Assembly: GCA_965279295.1 (NCBI GenBank)
Contig: CBDIHQ010000008.1
Direction: 5' to 3' (one strand)
Length of the DNA: 64,000 nucleotides
DNA from: Aquabacter sp965279295
GTDB lineage: Bacteria > Pseudomonadota > Alphaproteobacteria > Rhizobiales > Xanthobacteraceae
Positions 42,765-51,364 of the stretch are shown piece by piece. The notes below the pieces were generated by a model. The model was given only the letters and a program-made list of their open reading frames with translations. It was not told where the DNA came from and did not search any database. How positions within the stretch are numbered: the first letter of the stretch is position 1; each line of letters starts with the position of its first letter. A program made the position numbers and the translations under genes.

Positions 42765-45239
42765 TCATCCCACCAGCTCGAACCACGCGTCTTCCGTGAT
42801 CACGCGCACTCCAAGTCCCCGCGCCTTATCGAGTTTTGAACCGGCGCCCGGTCCCGCCACCACCAGATCGGTCTTGGCCGACACCGAGTTGGCCACCTTG
42901 GCGCCGAGCCGTTCCGCCATGGCCTTGGCCTCGTCGCGGGTCATCTTTTCGAGGGATCCCGTGAACACCACGGTCTTTCCGGAGACCGGCGAGGTCGAGG
43001 TCGAGGTTTCGGTGAGCGGTGCGACCTGCACCTGTTCCAGCAGCTCATTCACCAGTGTGCGGTTGCGCGGCTCCACATAGAATTCGCACAGCGAGGAGGC
43101 CGCCACCTCTCCCACATCGGGAACTTCGGCGAGGGTGATGAACGCGGTGCGGGGCATTTGCGCCCGCGCATCGGCCAGGGCCAGGAGAATCTGGTCGTCC
43201 GAACCGTAAAAGGTGCGCAACGAGACCCGTTGGCGCGCATTCACCTCGGCGCGGTCGAAGACGCTGCGCAAGGTGGCTTCGGGCAAGGCAGTCGCGGGAG
43301 CTGAAACCTCATCGCCGGCCGTACCGATCGCCGCCGCCAGCGCCTCTGCGGTCTTTTTGCCGACGGAAGGCACGCCGAGCAGGCTCAGCCAGGCTTCGCC
43401 GGGGCGGCCGGGTTCCGCCTGCACCAGCACGGCGAGAAAAGCCTCGATGCTGCGATACTGCTTGGCGAGGGCCTTGGACGTCGCCTCTCCCACATGGCGG
43501 ATGCCGAGGGCGTAAAGGAACTTCGCAAGGCCGATCTCGCGCCGGCTTTCGATCGCCGCAAGCAGGTTCTCGACACCAAGAAACTGGCGCTTCTCCTGCG
43601 TCAGAACGGTCTTTCGTGTCTTTCCGGTCTCGGCCTCGCGTTGCTGCGCGCGCAGTTCCCTCTGAGCCAGGAACGCCTTGCGCAAAGCCTCGCTGTGCGT
43701 GTGCAGCCGGAAGATGTCGGCCGGTGTCAGCACGAGCCCGGCATCGAACAGGAGCTGAACATTCTCGTCGCCCATGCCCTCGATATCGAAGGCATTGCGC
43801 GAGACGAAATGGCGGATGCGCTCCACCGCCTGCGCAGGGCAGATCAGGCCGCCGGTGCAGCGGCGGATCGATTCATTCTCCTCGCGAACCGCATGGGAGC
43901 CGCAAGCGGGGCAGAGGTGGGGAAAGACAAAAGCCGCCGCCCCTTCTGGGCGCCGGTCCAGCACCACGTCCACCACCTGGGGGATGACATCGCCGGCGCG
44001 CTCGACGGTCACGAAATCGCCGATGCGGATGTCGATGCCGCCCCGGATCGGCTGGCCGTCGCCGCCGACACCGCGGATATAATCCTCATTGTGCAGCGAG
44101 GCGTTGGACACCACGACGCCCCCGACAGTGATCGGGGTCAGCTTCGCCACCGGCGTGAGCGCGCCGGTGCGGCCCACCTGGATGTCGATGTCGACCAGTT
44201 GCGTCACCGCCCGCTCGGCCGGGAATTTATGGGCGATGGCCCAGCGCGGCGACCTGGCGATGAATCCCAGCCGGCGTTGCAGGTCGAGCCGGTCCACCTT
44301 GTAGACCACACCGTCGATATCGTAGCCCAGGCTCGCCCGGCGCTCGCCGATCATGCGGTAATGGGCCAGCAATTCTGCGGCGGAGCGGCACAGGACGGTG
44401 AGGTCGTTGGTGGGCAGGCCCCAGCGATGGAACGCCTCCACCACGCCGTGCTGCGTGTCGGCGGGCAATTCCGGTGCCTCCCCCCAAGCATAGGCGAAGA
44501 AACGCAGCGGGCGGCTAGCGGTGATGGCGGAATCAAGCTGGCGCAGCGAGCCGGCGGCTGCGTTCCGGGGATTGGCGAACGCCGGCTTGCCGGCCTCAAT
44601 TTGCCGGGCGTTGAGGGCGAGGAAATCCTCCGCGCCCATATAGACCTCGCCGCGCACCTCGATGATCGCGGGCACGTCGTCGCCGGTCAGGCGCTCGCGG
44701 ATCTGCGCGATGGTGCGGACATTGGCAGTCACGTCCTCGCCCACCGCCCCGTCGCCGCGCGTCGCCGCGCTCACCAACCGCCCGTCTTCATAGCGCAGCG
44801 AGCAGGACAGGCCGTCGATCTTGGGCTCGGCGGTGAAAACCACCTCTTCGTCGTCCCCCAAGCCGAGGAACCGCTTCACCCGCGCCACGAACTCCTCCAC
44901 CTCCTCGTCCGAGAAGGCGTTGGCGAGCGACAGCATCGGCACCGCATGGGTAATCTTGGCGAACCTGGAAGAAACCGTCGCGCCCACCCGCTCGGAGAGG
45001 CTCTCGTCGGTCTTCAGCTCAGGGAACCGCGCCTCGATGTCCTCGTAGCGTCGGCGCAGCCGGTCATACTCCCCGTCGGAGACCAGGGGGGCATCGTCCT
45101 GATAATAGCGCCGGTCGTGACCGGCGATTTCGTCCGCCAAGGCAGCGATTTCGTTGGCAGCATCCTCGCGCGCAAGATCCGCAACCGGAACGGCGCGCAG
45201 GGAGGAGGGGGCGGATGGGGACGGGGAGGACGCAGTCAT
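42765..45239 (-). CDS. ligA: NAD-dependent DNA ligase LigA
   Basis: The 824-residue ligase has domain Ia (DRRYYQDDAPLVSDGEYDRL), the adenylation Lys in EPKIDGLSCSL, ATRGDGAVGEDVTANVRTI, an OB fold, a four-Cys zinc finger (CPACGS then CTGGLICPAQ), helix-hairpin-helix repeats and a C-terminal BRCT domain (SGKTVVFTGSLEKMTRDEAK). It is longer than E. coli LigA (~670 aa). The extra length includes a Lys/Arg/Gln-rich insertion with AQRELRAQQREAETGKTRKT and a 20-residue N-terminal Ser/Ala leader. ATG 45239 is chosen because earlier frame is non-homologous and overlaps the divergent gene's leader. Confidence 0.94.
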   Translation of the reverse strand: MTASSPSPSAPSSLRAVPVADLAREDAANEIAALADEIAGHDRRYYQDDAPLVSDGEYDRLRRRYEDIEARFPELKTDESLSERVGATVSSRFAKITHAVPMLSLANAFSDEEVEEFVARVKRFLGLGDDEEVVFTAEPKIDGLSCSLRYEDGRLVSAATRGDGAVGEDVTANVRTIAQIRERLTGDDVPAIIEVRGEVYMGAEDFLALNARQIEAGKPAFANPRNAAAGSLRQLDSAITASRPLRFFAYAWGEAPELPADTQHGVVEAFHRWGLPTNDLTVLCRSAAELLAHYRMIGERRASLGYDIDGVVYKVDRLDLQRRLGFIARSPRWAIAHKFPAERAVTQLVDIDIQVGRTGALTPVAKLTPITVGGVVVSNASLHNEDYIRGVGGDGQPIRGGIDIRIGDFVTVERAGDVIPQVVDVVLDRRPEGAAAFVFPHLCPACGSHAVREENESIRRCTGGLICPAQAVERIRHFVSRNAFDIEGMGDENVQLLFDAGLVLTPADIFRLHTHSEALRKAFLAQRELRAQQREAETGKTRKTVLTQEKRQFLGVENLLAAIESRREIGLAKFLYALGIRHVGEATSKALAKQYRSIEAFLAVLVQAEPGRPGEAWLSLLGVPSVGKKTAEALAAAIGTAGDEVSAPATALPEATLRSVFDRAEVNARQRVSLRTFYGSDDQILLALADARAQMPRTAFITLAEVPDVGEVAASSLCEFYVEPRNRTLVNELLEQVQVAPLTETSTSTSPVSGKTVVFTGSLEKMTRDEAKAMAERLGAKVANSVSAKTDLVVAGPGAGSKLDKARGLGVRVITEDAWFELVG

Positions 45240-45361
45240 GGCTGACCGTTTTCGCTCAGAGCGAGGCCCCCGGCAACAGGTCGCGGAAGAAGGCAGGTGC
45301 CTTCCCATTGCCAAATTGTAAGATGTCCAAGATAGGTGATGCGTTGCGGAGGGCTGGAGCG

Positions 45362-47323
45362 ATGGCGGGTATGTGGAAATTGGCGGCGATCGCGACTGCG
45401 GCGGCCTCGATCGCGGGGTCGGCCTGGGCGCAGACACCGCCGGCTCCGGCGGCGGGAGATGACGCGTCGCTGGTGGATCGCGGTGCCTATATCGCCCGCG
45501 CAGCGGACTGCATGCCCTGTCATACCGGCGATCCCAAGAAGCCCTATGCGGGCAATCTCGGCTTCAACACGCCTTTCGGCACCATGTTCTCGGTGAACAT
45601 CACGTCCGACCCCACCTATGGCATCGGCAAGTGGACGTTCCAGGATTTCAAGAACGCGGTGCATGACGGCGTGCGCGCAGATGGCGCCTATCTTTATCCG
45701 GCGATGCCGTTCGACGCCTACACCGGCATGTCGGACGACGACCTGAAGGCGCTCTGGGCCTATGTGCGGCGCATCCCCGCCATTGCCGAGCCGCGCCAGG
45801 AGAATCAGCTCGGCTTCCCGTTCAACATCCGCCTCGGCCTGCTGGCCTGGCGTGAACTGTTCTTCGACGCCGCCTATTGGAAGCCGACCACCGGCAAGAG
45901 CGCCGAGTGGAACCGCGGCTCCTATCTGGTGGAAGTGCTGGGCCATTGCTCGGATTGCCACACGCCCCGCAACCTGATGGGCGCGGTGAAGGCCAAGCAG
46001 CACTTCCTCGGCGCCGACATCGATGGCTATTGGGCGCCCAGCATCGACAGCGCCAAGCTGAAGTCGGACGGCTGGACCAAGGACACGCTGATTCAGTTCT
46101 TCACCAACGGCTCGGTGCCGGGGAAGACGGAAGTGTTCGGCCCCATGGCGGAAGTGGTGCGCGAAAGCCTCGCCTATCTCACCACTGCCGACCGCGCCGC
46201 CCTCGTCACCTATCTCCTCGACAGCCCTCCGCCGAAGGATGTGCCGGCCCCGCAGGCCGCCTCGCCGCTGCCAGCTGACGTCTTCCAGCAGGCAGCTAAG
46301 CTCTATATCGACAATTGCGCGCCCTGCCATCAGGCGGGCGGCGTCGGTTCGAGCGTCATTCCCGCACTTGTCGGTAACCCGGCGGTGAATGCCGCCGAGC
46401 CGTACAACGTCATCATGGCGGTGCTGGGCGGCCTGCCTGCGGGCGGCACCTACGGCCCGATGCCCTCGTTCGCCGGCCGGCTTTCCGACCAGCAGGTGGC
46501 GAACCTGGTGAATTATGTCCGCACCGCCTGGCATAATGGCGGCAGCGCAAACGCGACGCCTGCCATGGTCTCCGCATGGCGCGCCACCGCGAACGTGCCG
46601 AACTACGGCACGCAGCAGGCGTCCGCCTTCAACTGCCCGCAGGTGGGCGGCGCTCCCGGCGCGCCCGGCCCGGATGCGCAGGCGATCTCCTCCCTCACCA
46701 AGATGATGCAGGGCGGCGAGCGCGAGACCCGCGTGCTTATCACCGCCTATCAGAACGCGGACACCGACGCCTCTGCCGGCACGGTGGTGGACGCGCTGAC
46801 GGCGGCCTATTGCCCGGTGGTGGCGCAGACCCAGCTTCCCGACTGGCAGAAAGCCGGTGAGCTTCAGCGCTTTACCCTCCAGGTGGCTGCAACCATTTCC
46901 GAGGGCCTCTCCCCCACGCCGATGCCTGCGGTGTCCACCATCTGGGCGACCCCAACCGGCACCTCGCTGGTGGCGCGCCAGCCGACCAGCATCGCCGCGC
47001 AGCTGACCTGTCCGGACCCCACGGCCGCCAACAAGCTGGTGCCCAAGCCTTTGGTGGATGCTGCGGTCGGCCTTCTCGGCAAGCCGACGATCCCGGTGAC
47101 CGGCGATGCCGCCACCAAGTTCGCCAGCACGCTTGTGCAGCAGAACCCCAAGGCGCGCCGGGCAGATGTGGCGAATGCGCTGATCGTGGCCTATTGCCCG
47201 CAGGTGGTGGCGAAGCCGAACTCGAGCGTGGCGGAGCAATATTCGCTGCTGACCAGCTTCGGCCAGCAGGTGATCCAGACGCTTCAGCTCGGCGCTCCCA
47301 TGTTCAATGCGGCGAGCAAATAG
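45362..47323 (+). CDS. Tri-haem cytochrome c with long C-terminal extension
   Basis: The 653-residue protein has a signal peptide (cleavage after AWAQ near 24) and three class I c-type domains with CMPCH (near 45), CSDCH (near 195) and CAPCH (near 305). This is the layout of the cytochrome subunit of membrane alcohol, aldehyde or gluconate dehydrogenases. The final ~240 residues, after FNCPQVGG, carry no CxxCH and appear as two similar helical repeats (ALTAAYCPVVA and ALIVAYCPQVV). No dehydrogenase subunit gene is adjacent, so it is an orphan. ATG 45362 has GGAGG upstream. It is divergent from ligA. Confidence 0.87.
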   Translation: MAGMWKLAAIATAAASIAGSAWAQTPPAPAAGDDASLVDRGAYIARAADCMPCHTGDPKKPYAGNLGFNTPFGTMFSVNITSDPTYGIGKWTFQDFKNAVHDGVRADGAYLYPAMPFDAYTGMSDDDLKALWAYVRRIPAIAEPRQENQLGFPFNIRLGLLAWRELFFDAAYWKPTTGKSAEWNRGSYLVEVLGHCSDCHTPRNLMGAVKAKQHFLGADIDGYWAPSIDSAKLKSDGWTKDTLIQFFTNGSVPGKTEVFGPMAEVVRESLAYLTTADRAALVTYLLDSPPPKDVPAPQAASPLPADVFQQAAKLYIDNCAPCHQAGGVGSSVIPALVGNPAVNAAEPYNVIMAVLGGLPAGGTYGPMPSFAGRLSDQQVANLVNYVRTAWHNGGSANATPAMVSAWRATANVPNYGTQQASAFNCPQVGGAPGAPGPDAQAISSLTKMMQGGERETRVLITAYQNADTDASAGTVVDALTAAYCPVVAQTQLPDWQKAGELQRFTLQVAATISEGLSPTPMPAVSTIWATPTGTSLVARQPTSIAAQLTCPDPTAANKLVPKPLVDAAVGLLGKPTIPVTGDAATKFASTLVQQNPKARRADVANALIVAYCPQVVAKPNSSVAEQYSLLTSFGQQVIQTLQLGAPMFNAASK

Positions 47324-47332
47324 CCTGGTTCG

Positions 47333-47366
47333 CGCCGGGGAGGGTTCTTCTCCCCGGCGTTTGTTT
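47333..47366 (+). terminator. Intrinsic terminator of the tri-haem cytochrome gene
   Basis: Perfect 10-bp stem CGCCGGGGAG / CTCCCCGGCG, 7-nt loop, then TTTGTTT. It starts 9 bp after the stop codon. Confidence 0.92.
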
Positions 47367-47477
47367 CAGCGGATAAGCGCGTTTAGCGCCAAGATACAAT
47401 TTAAGAAATTGCGGAGGCGGGAGGCCGGGACATTGGGCGCAGGCCCGGCAGCGAAACACCCCGAACCGTGAAAGAAA

Positions 47478-47871
47478 TACCAGCCGGCCTGTAAGCCGGG
47501 TTCTGTACGGCGGGATTGCTCCCGCGTGGCGACCATTCATCTGTGACGCCGGTTGCCCGGCGCCTCTAGCAGTCAACCCGGACGGCGGCCCGAAGACAGG
47601 GCTTCTCTGGGAGAAAGCGAACTTTCTCCCAGGGGTGCCGTCCCTATTTGACTTTGCTCCCGGTGGGGTTTGCCGTGCCGCTTCCGTTGCCGGTCGCGCG
47701 GTGGGCTCTTACCCCACCGTTTCACCCTGGCCCGCGCACGCGCGGGTGGTTTGATTTCTGTGGCACTTTCCCTGAGGTCGCCCTCGCCGGACGTTATCCG
47801 GCACCGTGTCTCCGTGGAGCCCGGACTTTCCTCGGCACCCGAAGGTGACGCGGCCGCCCGGCCGGCTGGTG
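47478..47871 (-). ncRNA. rnpB: RNase P RNA, bacterial class A
   Basis: On the minus strand this ~394-nt stretch shows the conserved RNase P RNA core: GAGGAAAGTCCGGGCTCC near the 5' part, CGAGGGCGACC-type P10/P11 sequence, the AGGGTGAAACGGTGGGGTAA region, and the 3' ACAGAACCCGGCTTA. The P1 helix closes by pairing ACCAGCCGGCC at the 5' end with GGCCGGCTGGT at the 3' end, which sets the ends to about 47871 and 47478. It is the catalytic RNA that matures tRNA 5' ends. Its 5' end is only 38 bp from the amidase stop, so its promoter lies in the amidase gene. Confidence 0.95.
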
Positions 47872-47909
47872 CGGGAGCAATGGGCGACCAAGCCCGCCGC
47901 GTCAAGCAC

Positions 47910-48683
47910 TTATGCCTCGGTCTGCGCCTCCGGCCGCGCCAGAATAAGTTCGCGCAATGTCATGATGGTGGAGGCATCGGCGACGCCATCCACCTTGGAG
48001 CGGCGGAAATGGCGCTGGAACGCCCGCACGACGGCCTCGGTCTCTGAGTCATAAGCGCCGGTCACCGCGATGCCGTAGCCGTAGAGCGCAAGCATGGACT
48101 GGAGTGCCGCCACCGGCTGGCCGGCATCGCCCAGCATGAAGAACCGCCCGCCCTGTGTGGGCGCCTCGTGCACGAGATGGCCGACGCCGGCATGATGCAG
48201 GAGGTGCCAGGGAAACTTCTCGCCGGGATCGTCCTTGCGCAGCGGCGCCACGTCGGAATGAGCCAGCACCCGGTCGGCGCGGATGGCGTGGCGCGCAACG
48301 ATCTCGGCACTCAGTTCGGTCACCGCGATGATCTGGGGCTCGGGAAAATCGGGATAGCCCAGCGAATGGCCGGGATTGACGACCTCGATCCCGATGGAGC
48401 GGGAATTGATGTCCGCCATCCCCTCCCATTGGGCGAGGCCGGCATGCCACGCCCGCCGTGCTTCCTGTACCATCTGGATGATGGTCCCATCTTCCAGCAC
48501 GACATAATGGGCCGAGACCTCGGCCTCGACCGCCCGCAGGCGCTCCACCGCCGCCTCGGCGCTGGCCATTCCGGTGTAGTGCAGCAGCAGCATGTCGATC
48601 GCCGCCCGCCGCTCCCCGTGGTTGGGCGAGGGCGCGAGCACGCCGACCAGGCGGCTGTCGGGCGGGAAGTGGTGGGTGGTCAT
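47910..48683 (-). CDS. N-acetylmuramoyl-L-alanine amidase (AmiD type)
   Basis: The 257-residue protein has an Amidase_2 zinc domain (about 15-175): His in MLLLHYTGM near 35, SAHYVV, Glu in IGIEVVNPGH, and the last zinc ligand with LAHSDVAPLRKDDPGEKFPW. It ends in a peptidoglycan-binding region (about 190-250, ALQSMLALYGYGI and AVVRAFQRHFR). It cleaves the MurNAc-L-Ala bond. No N-terminal signal peptide is evident, so it may be cytoplasmic, in muropeptide recycling like AmpD, rather than anchored. Its ATG shares its first base with the stop of a small upstream frame (TGATG). Confidence 0.9.
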   Translation of the reverse strand: MTTHHFPPDSRLVGVLAPSPNHGERRAAIDMLLLHYTGMASAEAAVERLRAVEAEVSAHYVVLEDGTIIQMVQEARRAWHAGLAQWEGMADINSRSIGIEVVNPGHSLGYPDFPEPQIIAVTELSAEIVARHAIRADRVLAHSDVAPLRKDDPGEKFPWHLLHHAGVGHLVHEAPTQGGRFFMLGDAGQPVAALQSMLALYGYGIAVTGAYDSETEAVVRAFQRHFRRSKVDGVADASTIMTLRELILARPEAQTEA

Positions 48684-48886
48684 CAGGCCTCGGTCAGCCG
48701 CAGGAGATGATCGGCAAGTGGAGTCTCGTTTCCTTCGAAGCTTGCGATCATGTCGTCAAGAAAGTCTGTGGGTTCAAGGTCTACCACGGTGAAACCGCTG
48801 GGGGCGAGGGCGAAGCCAGCGTGCGTGCGCAGGCTGTCGGACCGCCCGCCCTTACCGCGTCCCCCGCATCTTCTCGATCCGCGCAT
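48683..48886 (-). CDS. Possible small protein coupled to the amidase
   Basis: A 67-residue open frame whose last 37 residues look protein-like (SGFTVVDLEPTDFLDDMI, then a short acidic-hydrophobic helix ending HLLRLTEA). Its stop TGA overlaps the amidase ATG as TGATG, typical of coupled translation, and its codons are less GC-biased than neighbouring genes. The first ~30 residues are poor and overlap the end of the upstream TerB-DnaJ gene. A GTG start at about 48787 would leave only ~34 residues. No family is recognised. Confidence 0.28.
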   Translation of the reverse strand: MRGSRRCGGRGKGGRSDSLRTHAGFALAPSGFTVVDLEPTDFLDDMIASFEGNETPLADHLLRLTEA

Positions 48887-49559
48887 AGGCGGCGTTGACG
48901 GCGGCGACGCGATCGTTGGCGAGCTTCAGGGCAGCGGGCGGCAGGCCGCGGGAGGAGAGGCGGTCGGGGTGGTGCTCGCTCACCAAGGCGCGCCAGCGGG
49001 CCTTGATCTCAAGGTCGGTCGCATCGGGCGGCAGGTCGAGGACCGCATAGGGATCACCGGGCCGGCGCACATGGCGCGCCTCGATGCGCTCGTAGGCGGC
49101 GCCCTCGAAGCCGAGAAGCCGCGCCACCTCCTCCAGGAATTCCAGTTCGCGCTCGTGCAGCGCGTGGTCTGCCTTCGCGACGTGGAATAGGGCGTCGAGC
49201 AGATCCTCGCGGGTTTCGGGCTCGTCGGCGAACAAGGTGCCGATCTGTCGGGCATAGGCCTCGAAGCCGGCGGTGTCCTGCTTCGCGAGATCGAACACCC
49301 GCGCGACGCTGGGAAGATCCTCGGGCGGAATGTCGAAAACCTCGCGGAAGGCAGCGACTTCCAGCGGCACCACCACGCCGTCCGCCTTCGCCATCTTGGC
49401 GGACAGGGCGATCAGGCCGATGGAAAAGGCGGCCGGGCGTGGTGCCGGTGCCAGCAGGCGGTCAACGGCATGGCCCGCAAGAGCACCCACCAGGCCGCCG
49501 AGCGGCCCGCCCAGGGCAAGGCCCACCCCCGCACCGCCGATCAGCCCCACGTAAGCCAT
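48852..49559 (-). CDS. TerB-DnaJ domain protein (DjlA-like)
   Basis: The 235-residue protein has a short Gly-rich hydrophobic N-terminus (about 4-30) and a TerB-like helical domain (about 45-155, SAKMAKADGVVVPLEVAAFRE and FHVAKADHALHERELEFLEE). It ends in a C-terminal J domain (about 168-230) with the essential HPD in SEHHPDRL. This is the layout of DjlA-type co-chaperones, which stimulate DnaK at the membrane. It is the first gene of the minus-strand run that continues to rnpB and is divergent from the dcw cluster. Confidence 0.9.
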   Translation of the reverse strand: MAYVGLIGGAGVGLALGGPLGGLVGALAGHAVDRLLAPAPRPAAFSIGLIALSAKMAKADGVVVPLEVAAFREVFDIPPEDLPSVARVFDLAKQDTAGFEAYARQIGTLFADEPETREDLLDALFHVAKADHALHERELEFLEEVARLLGFEGAAYERIEARHVRRPGDPYAVLDLPPDATDLEIKARWRALVSEHHPDRLSSRGLPPAALKLANDRVAAVNAAYARIEKMRGTR

Positions 49560-49709
49560 GGTCCCTCACTTTTCCTGATGCGATGTGTGCCACGGCTGGA
49601 GCCGCGCGGACAATGGGGCGAAGCGGCCCGATCTGTCAGGGTTTTCAACCTTTTTTAAGGTGTACGGACGGTAAATGGGGGCAAGCCGTCCCATGTGGAT
49701 TCATTGACG

Positions 49710-49744
49710 TCCCATAATGCCCCATGATAACCCATAATTACCCA
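49710..49744 (-). promoter_or_regulatory. MraZ-binding boxes upstream of the dcw cluster
   Basis: Read on the minus strand the region gives four TGGGN boxes, each followed by 5 nt, so CCCA appears on the plus strand at 49711, 49721, 49731 and 49741 with an exact 10-bp period. MraZ is known to bind TGGGN repeats separated by 5 nt at its own promoter. A fifth CCCA at 49690 is 21 bp away, slightly out of phase. This predicts autorepression of the mraZ-led operon. Confidence 0.9.
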
Positions 49745-49856
49745 ATTAAGCGATCTAGTGCCTGCGTATCGGCATTTGCGCTTCGTGTGGCGCCGCCTGT
49801 CGGCGGCGCGGGCGTTGGGTGGCGTTCAATCGAACATGAGGGGCAGAGCGCGCGTC

Positions 49857-50330
49857 ATGGACCGCTTCGTGTCCACCTACACCATGCGCCTCGACGCGAA
49901 GGGCCGGGTCTCGATCCCCTCGCCCTACCGCGCGGTGCTGGCGAAGGATGGAACGGAGGCCCTGTATTGCCACCCCAGCCTCGCCGAGCCGGCGCTGGAT
50001 GCGGGCGGCAACCGGCTGCTGGCGGAAATCGACACCTTGATCGCGCGCTATCCGCCCTATTCGGAAGCGCGCGAGGAACTGGCGGCCGCGCTCTACGGCA
50101 CCAGCGAAACCATGAGGATCGACCCGGAAGGCCGGGTGGTTCTCACCGAGACCTTGAAGGCCCACGCCTCCATTGGGGATGCGGTGGCGTTCGTCGGGCT
50201 TGGCCACAAATTCAGGATCTGGGAGCCCGAACGTCTGCGTGCCCATCTCGCGGAGGCCACCGAGAAGGTGCGGCAGTTACGACGTTCGATCGGTTCCGGA
50301 GCGGAGAGCGGAGGAGGCATAAGGGAATGA
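49857..50330 (+). CDS. mraZ: Transcriptional regulator MraZ
   Basis: The 157-residue protein has two AbrB-like swapped-hairpin halves: STYTMRLDAKGRVSIPSPYR near the N-terminus and the second DPEGRVVLTETLKAHASIGD near 90. It represses the dcw operon by binding repeated TGGGN boxes; four such boxes lie 110 bp upstream. Start is ATG 49857 (MDRFVSTYT); an ATG at 49836 is also in frame with GAGGGG between. Its stop overlaps the rsmH start as ATGA. Confidence 0.92.
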   Translation: MDRFVSTYTMRLDAKGRVSIPSPYRAVLAKDGTEALYCHPSLAEPALDAGGNRLLAEIDTLIARYPPYSEAREELAAALYGTSETMRIDPEGRVVLTETLKAHASIGDAVAFVGLGHKFRIWEPERLRAHLAEATEKVRQLRRSIGSGAESGGGIRE

Positions 50331-51358
50331 AATCGGGCCGCGGGGTCGGGCCCACCGACGCCGCAGGCGGACCGGCCCGTCATCTTCCTGTTATGCTTGC
50401 GGAAGTTCTCGCGCACCTCGCGCCGAGGGATGCAGCCACTTACGTGGATGGCACCTTCGGCGCGGGAGGCTACACACGGGCGATCCTCGAGGCGGCGAAT
50501 TGCCGGGTCCTTGGCATCGACCGTGACCCCACCGCCATCGCGGGAGGACAAGACCTCGTACGCGAGGCCCAAGGCCGGCTGACGCTGTCGCAGGATCGCT
50601 TCGCCAATCTCGACACCCTTTCCGCCGAGCTTGGCTTCGCGCCGCTCCACGGCGTGGTGCTGGATATCGGCGTCTCGTCCATGCAGCTCGACCAGGCCGA
50701 ACGGGGGTTCTCGTTCCGCCGCGACGGCCCGCTGGACATGCGCATGGCCGATCATGGCGACACCGCCGCCGACCTCGTGGCCGACCTGCCGGAAGAGGAA
50801 TTGGCGCACGTCATCTACACCTTGGGCGAGGAACGTCTGTCGCGCCAGATCGCCAAGGCCATCGTGAAGGCACGCGCGGAAGCGCCGATTACCCGCACCG
50901 CCCAACTCGCCGAGATCGTATCGAGCGTGGTGTGGGCTAAGCCCAACGAGATGCACCCGGCCACCCGGACCTTCCAGGCGCTGCGCATCGCGGTGAACGG
51001 GGAGCTTGACGAACTTGTGAGCGCACTCGCCGCCGCAGAGCGGGCGCTGAAGCCGGGCGGGCGGCTCGTCGTGGTGACGTTTCATTCCCTTGAAGACCGG
51101 ATCGTTAAGACTTTTCTGGCACACCGAAGCAAGGCGCCATCCTCCTCGCGCCACATGCCGCAAGCCGAAGGACCGGCACCCTCCTTCCGCCTCCTGTCAA
51201 AGGGGATGGTGGAGCCCGGTTCCGAAGAAGTCTCGGTCAACCCGCGCTCACGCTCCGCGAAGCTTCGCGCGGCCGAACGCACCGAGGCACCGGCACACGG
51301 GGAGGGGGACCTACCGGGCCTGCGCCCGGCGCAGATGCAACGCCGCGGGCGGAGATGA
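50327..51358 (+). CDS. rsmH: 16S rRNA (cytosine(1402)-N(4))-methyltransferase RsmH
   Basis: The 343-residue methyltransferase has the SAM-binding YVDGTFGAGGYTRAILE near 40, LDIGVSSMQLDQAERGFSF near 110, PATRTFQALRIAVNGELDEL, and the VTFHSLEDRIVK block. It modifies C1402 in the ribosomal P site. The ATG overlaps the mraZ stop as ATGA. A ribosome site AAGGGA is in the mraZ end. It has the family's typical ~340 aa length. Confidence 0.95.
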   Translation: MKSGRGVGPTDAAGGPARHLPVMLAEVLAHLAPRDAATYVDGTFGAGGYTRAILEAANCRVLGIDRDPTAIAGGQDLVREAQGRLTLSQDRFANLDTLSAELGFAPLHGVVLDIGVSSMQLDQAERGFSFRRDGPLDMRMADHGDTAADLVADLPEEELAHVIYTLGEERLSRQIAKAIVKARAEAPITRTAQLAEIVSSVVWAKPNEMHPATRTFQALRIAVNGELDELVSALAAAERALKPGGRLVVVTFHSLEDRIVKTFLAHRSKAPSSSRHMPQAEGPAPSFRLLSKGMVEPGSEEVSVNPRSRSAKLRAAERTEAPAHGEGDLPGLRPAQMQRRGRR

Positions 51359-51364
51359 AGCTGG

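Noticed and set aside
45236..47239. 667-aa minus-strand open frame antisense to the tri-haem cytochrome
   Set aside because: Composition is typical antisense of a GC-rich gene; the plus strand has three CxxCH motifs and a signal peptide.
47573..47905. 110-aa and other open frames over the RNase P RNA region
   Set aside because: The sequence is the conserved RNase P RNA core with closing P1 helix; the frames are accidental.
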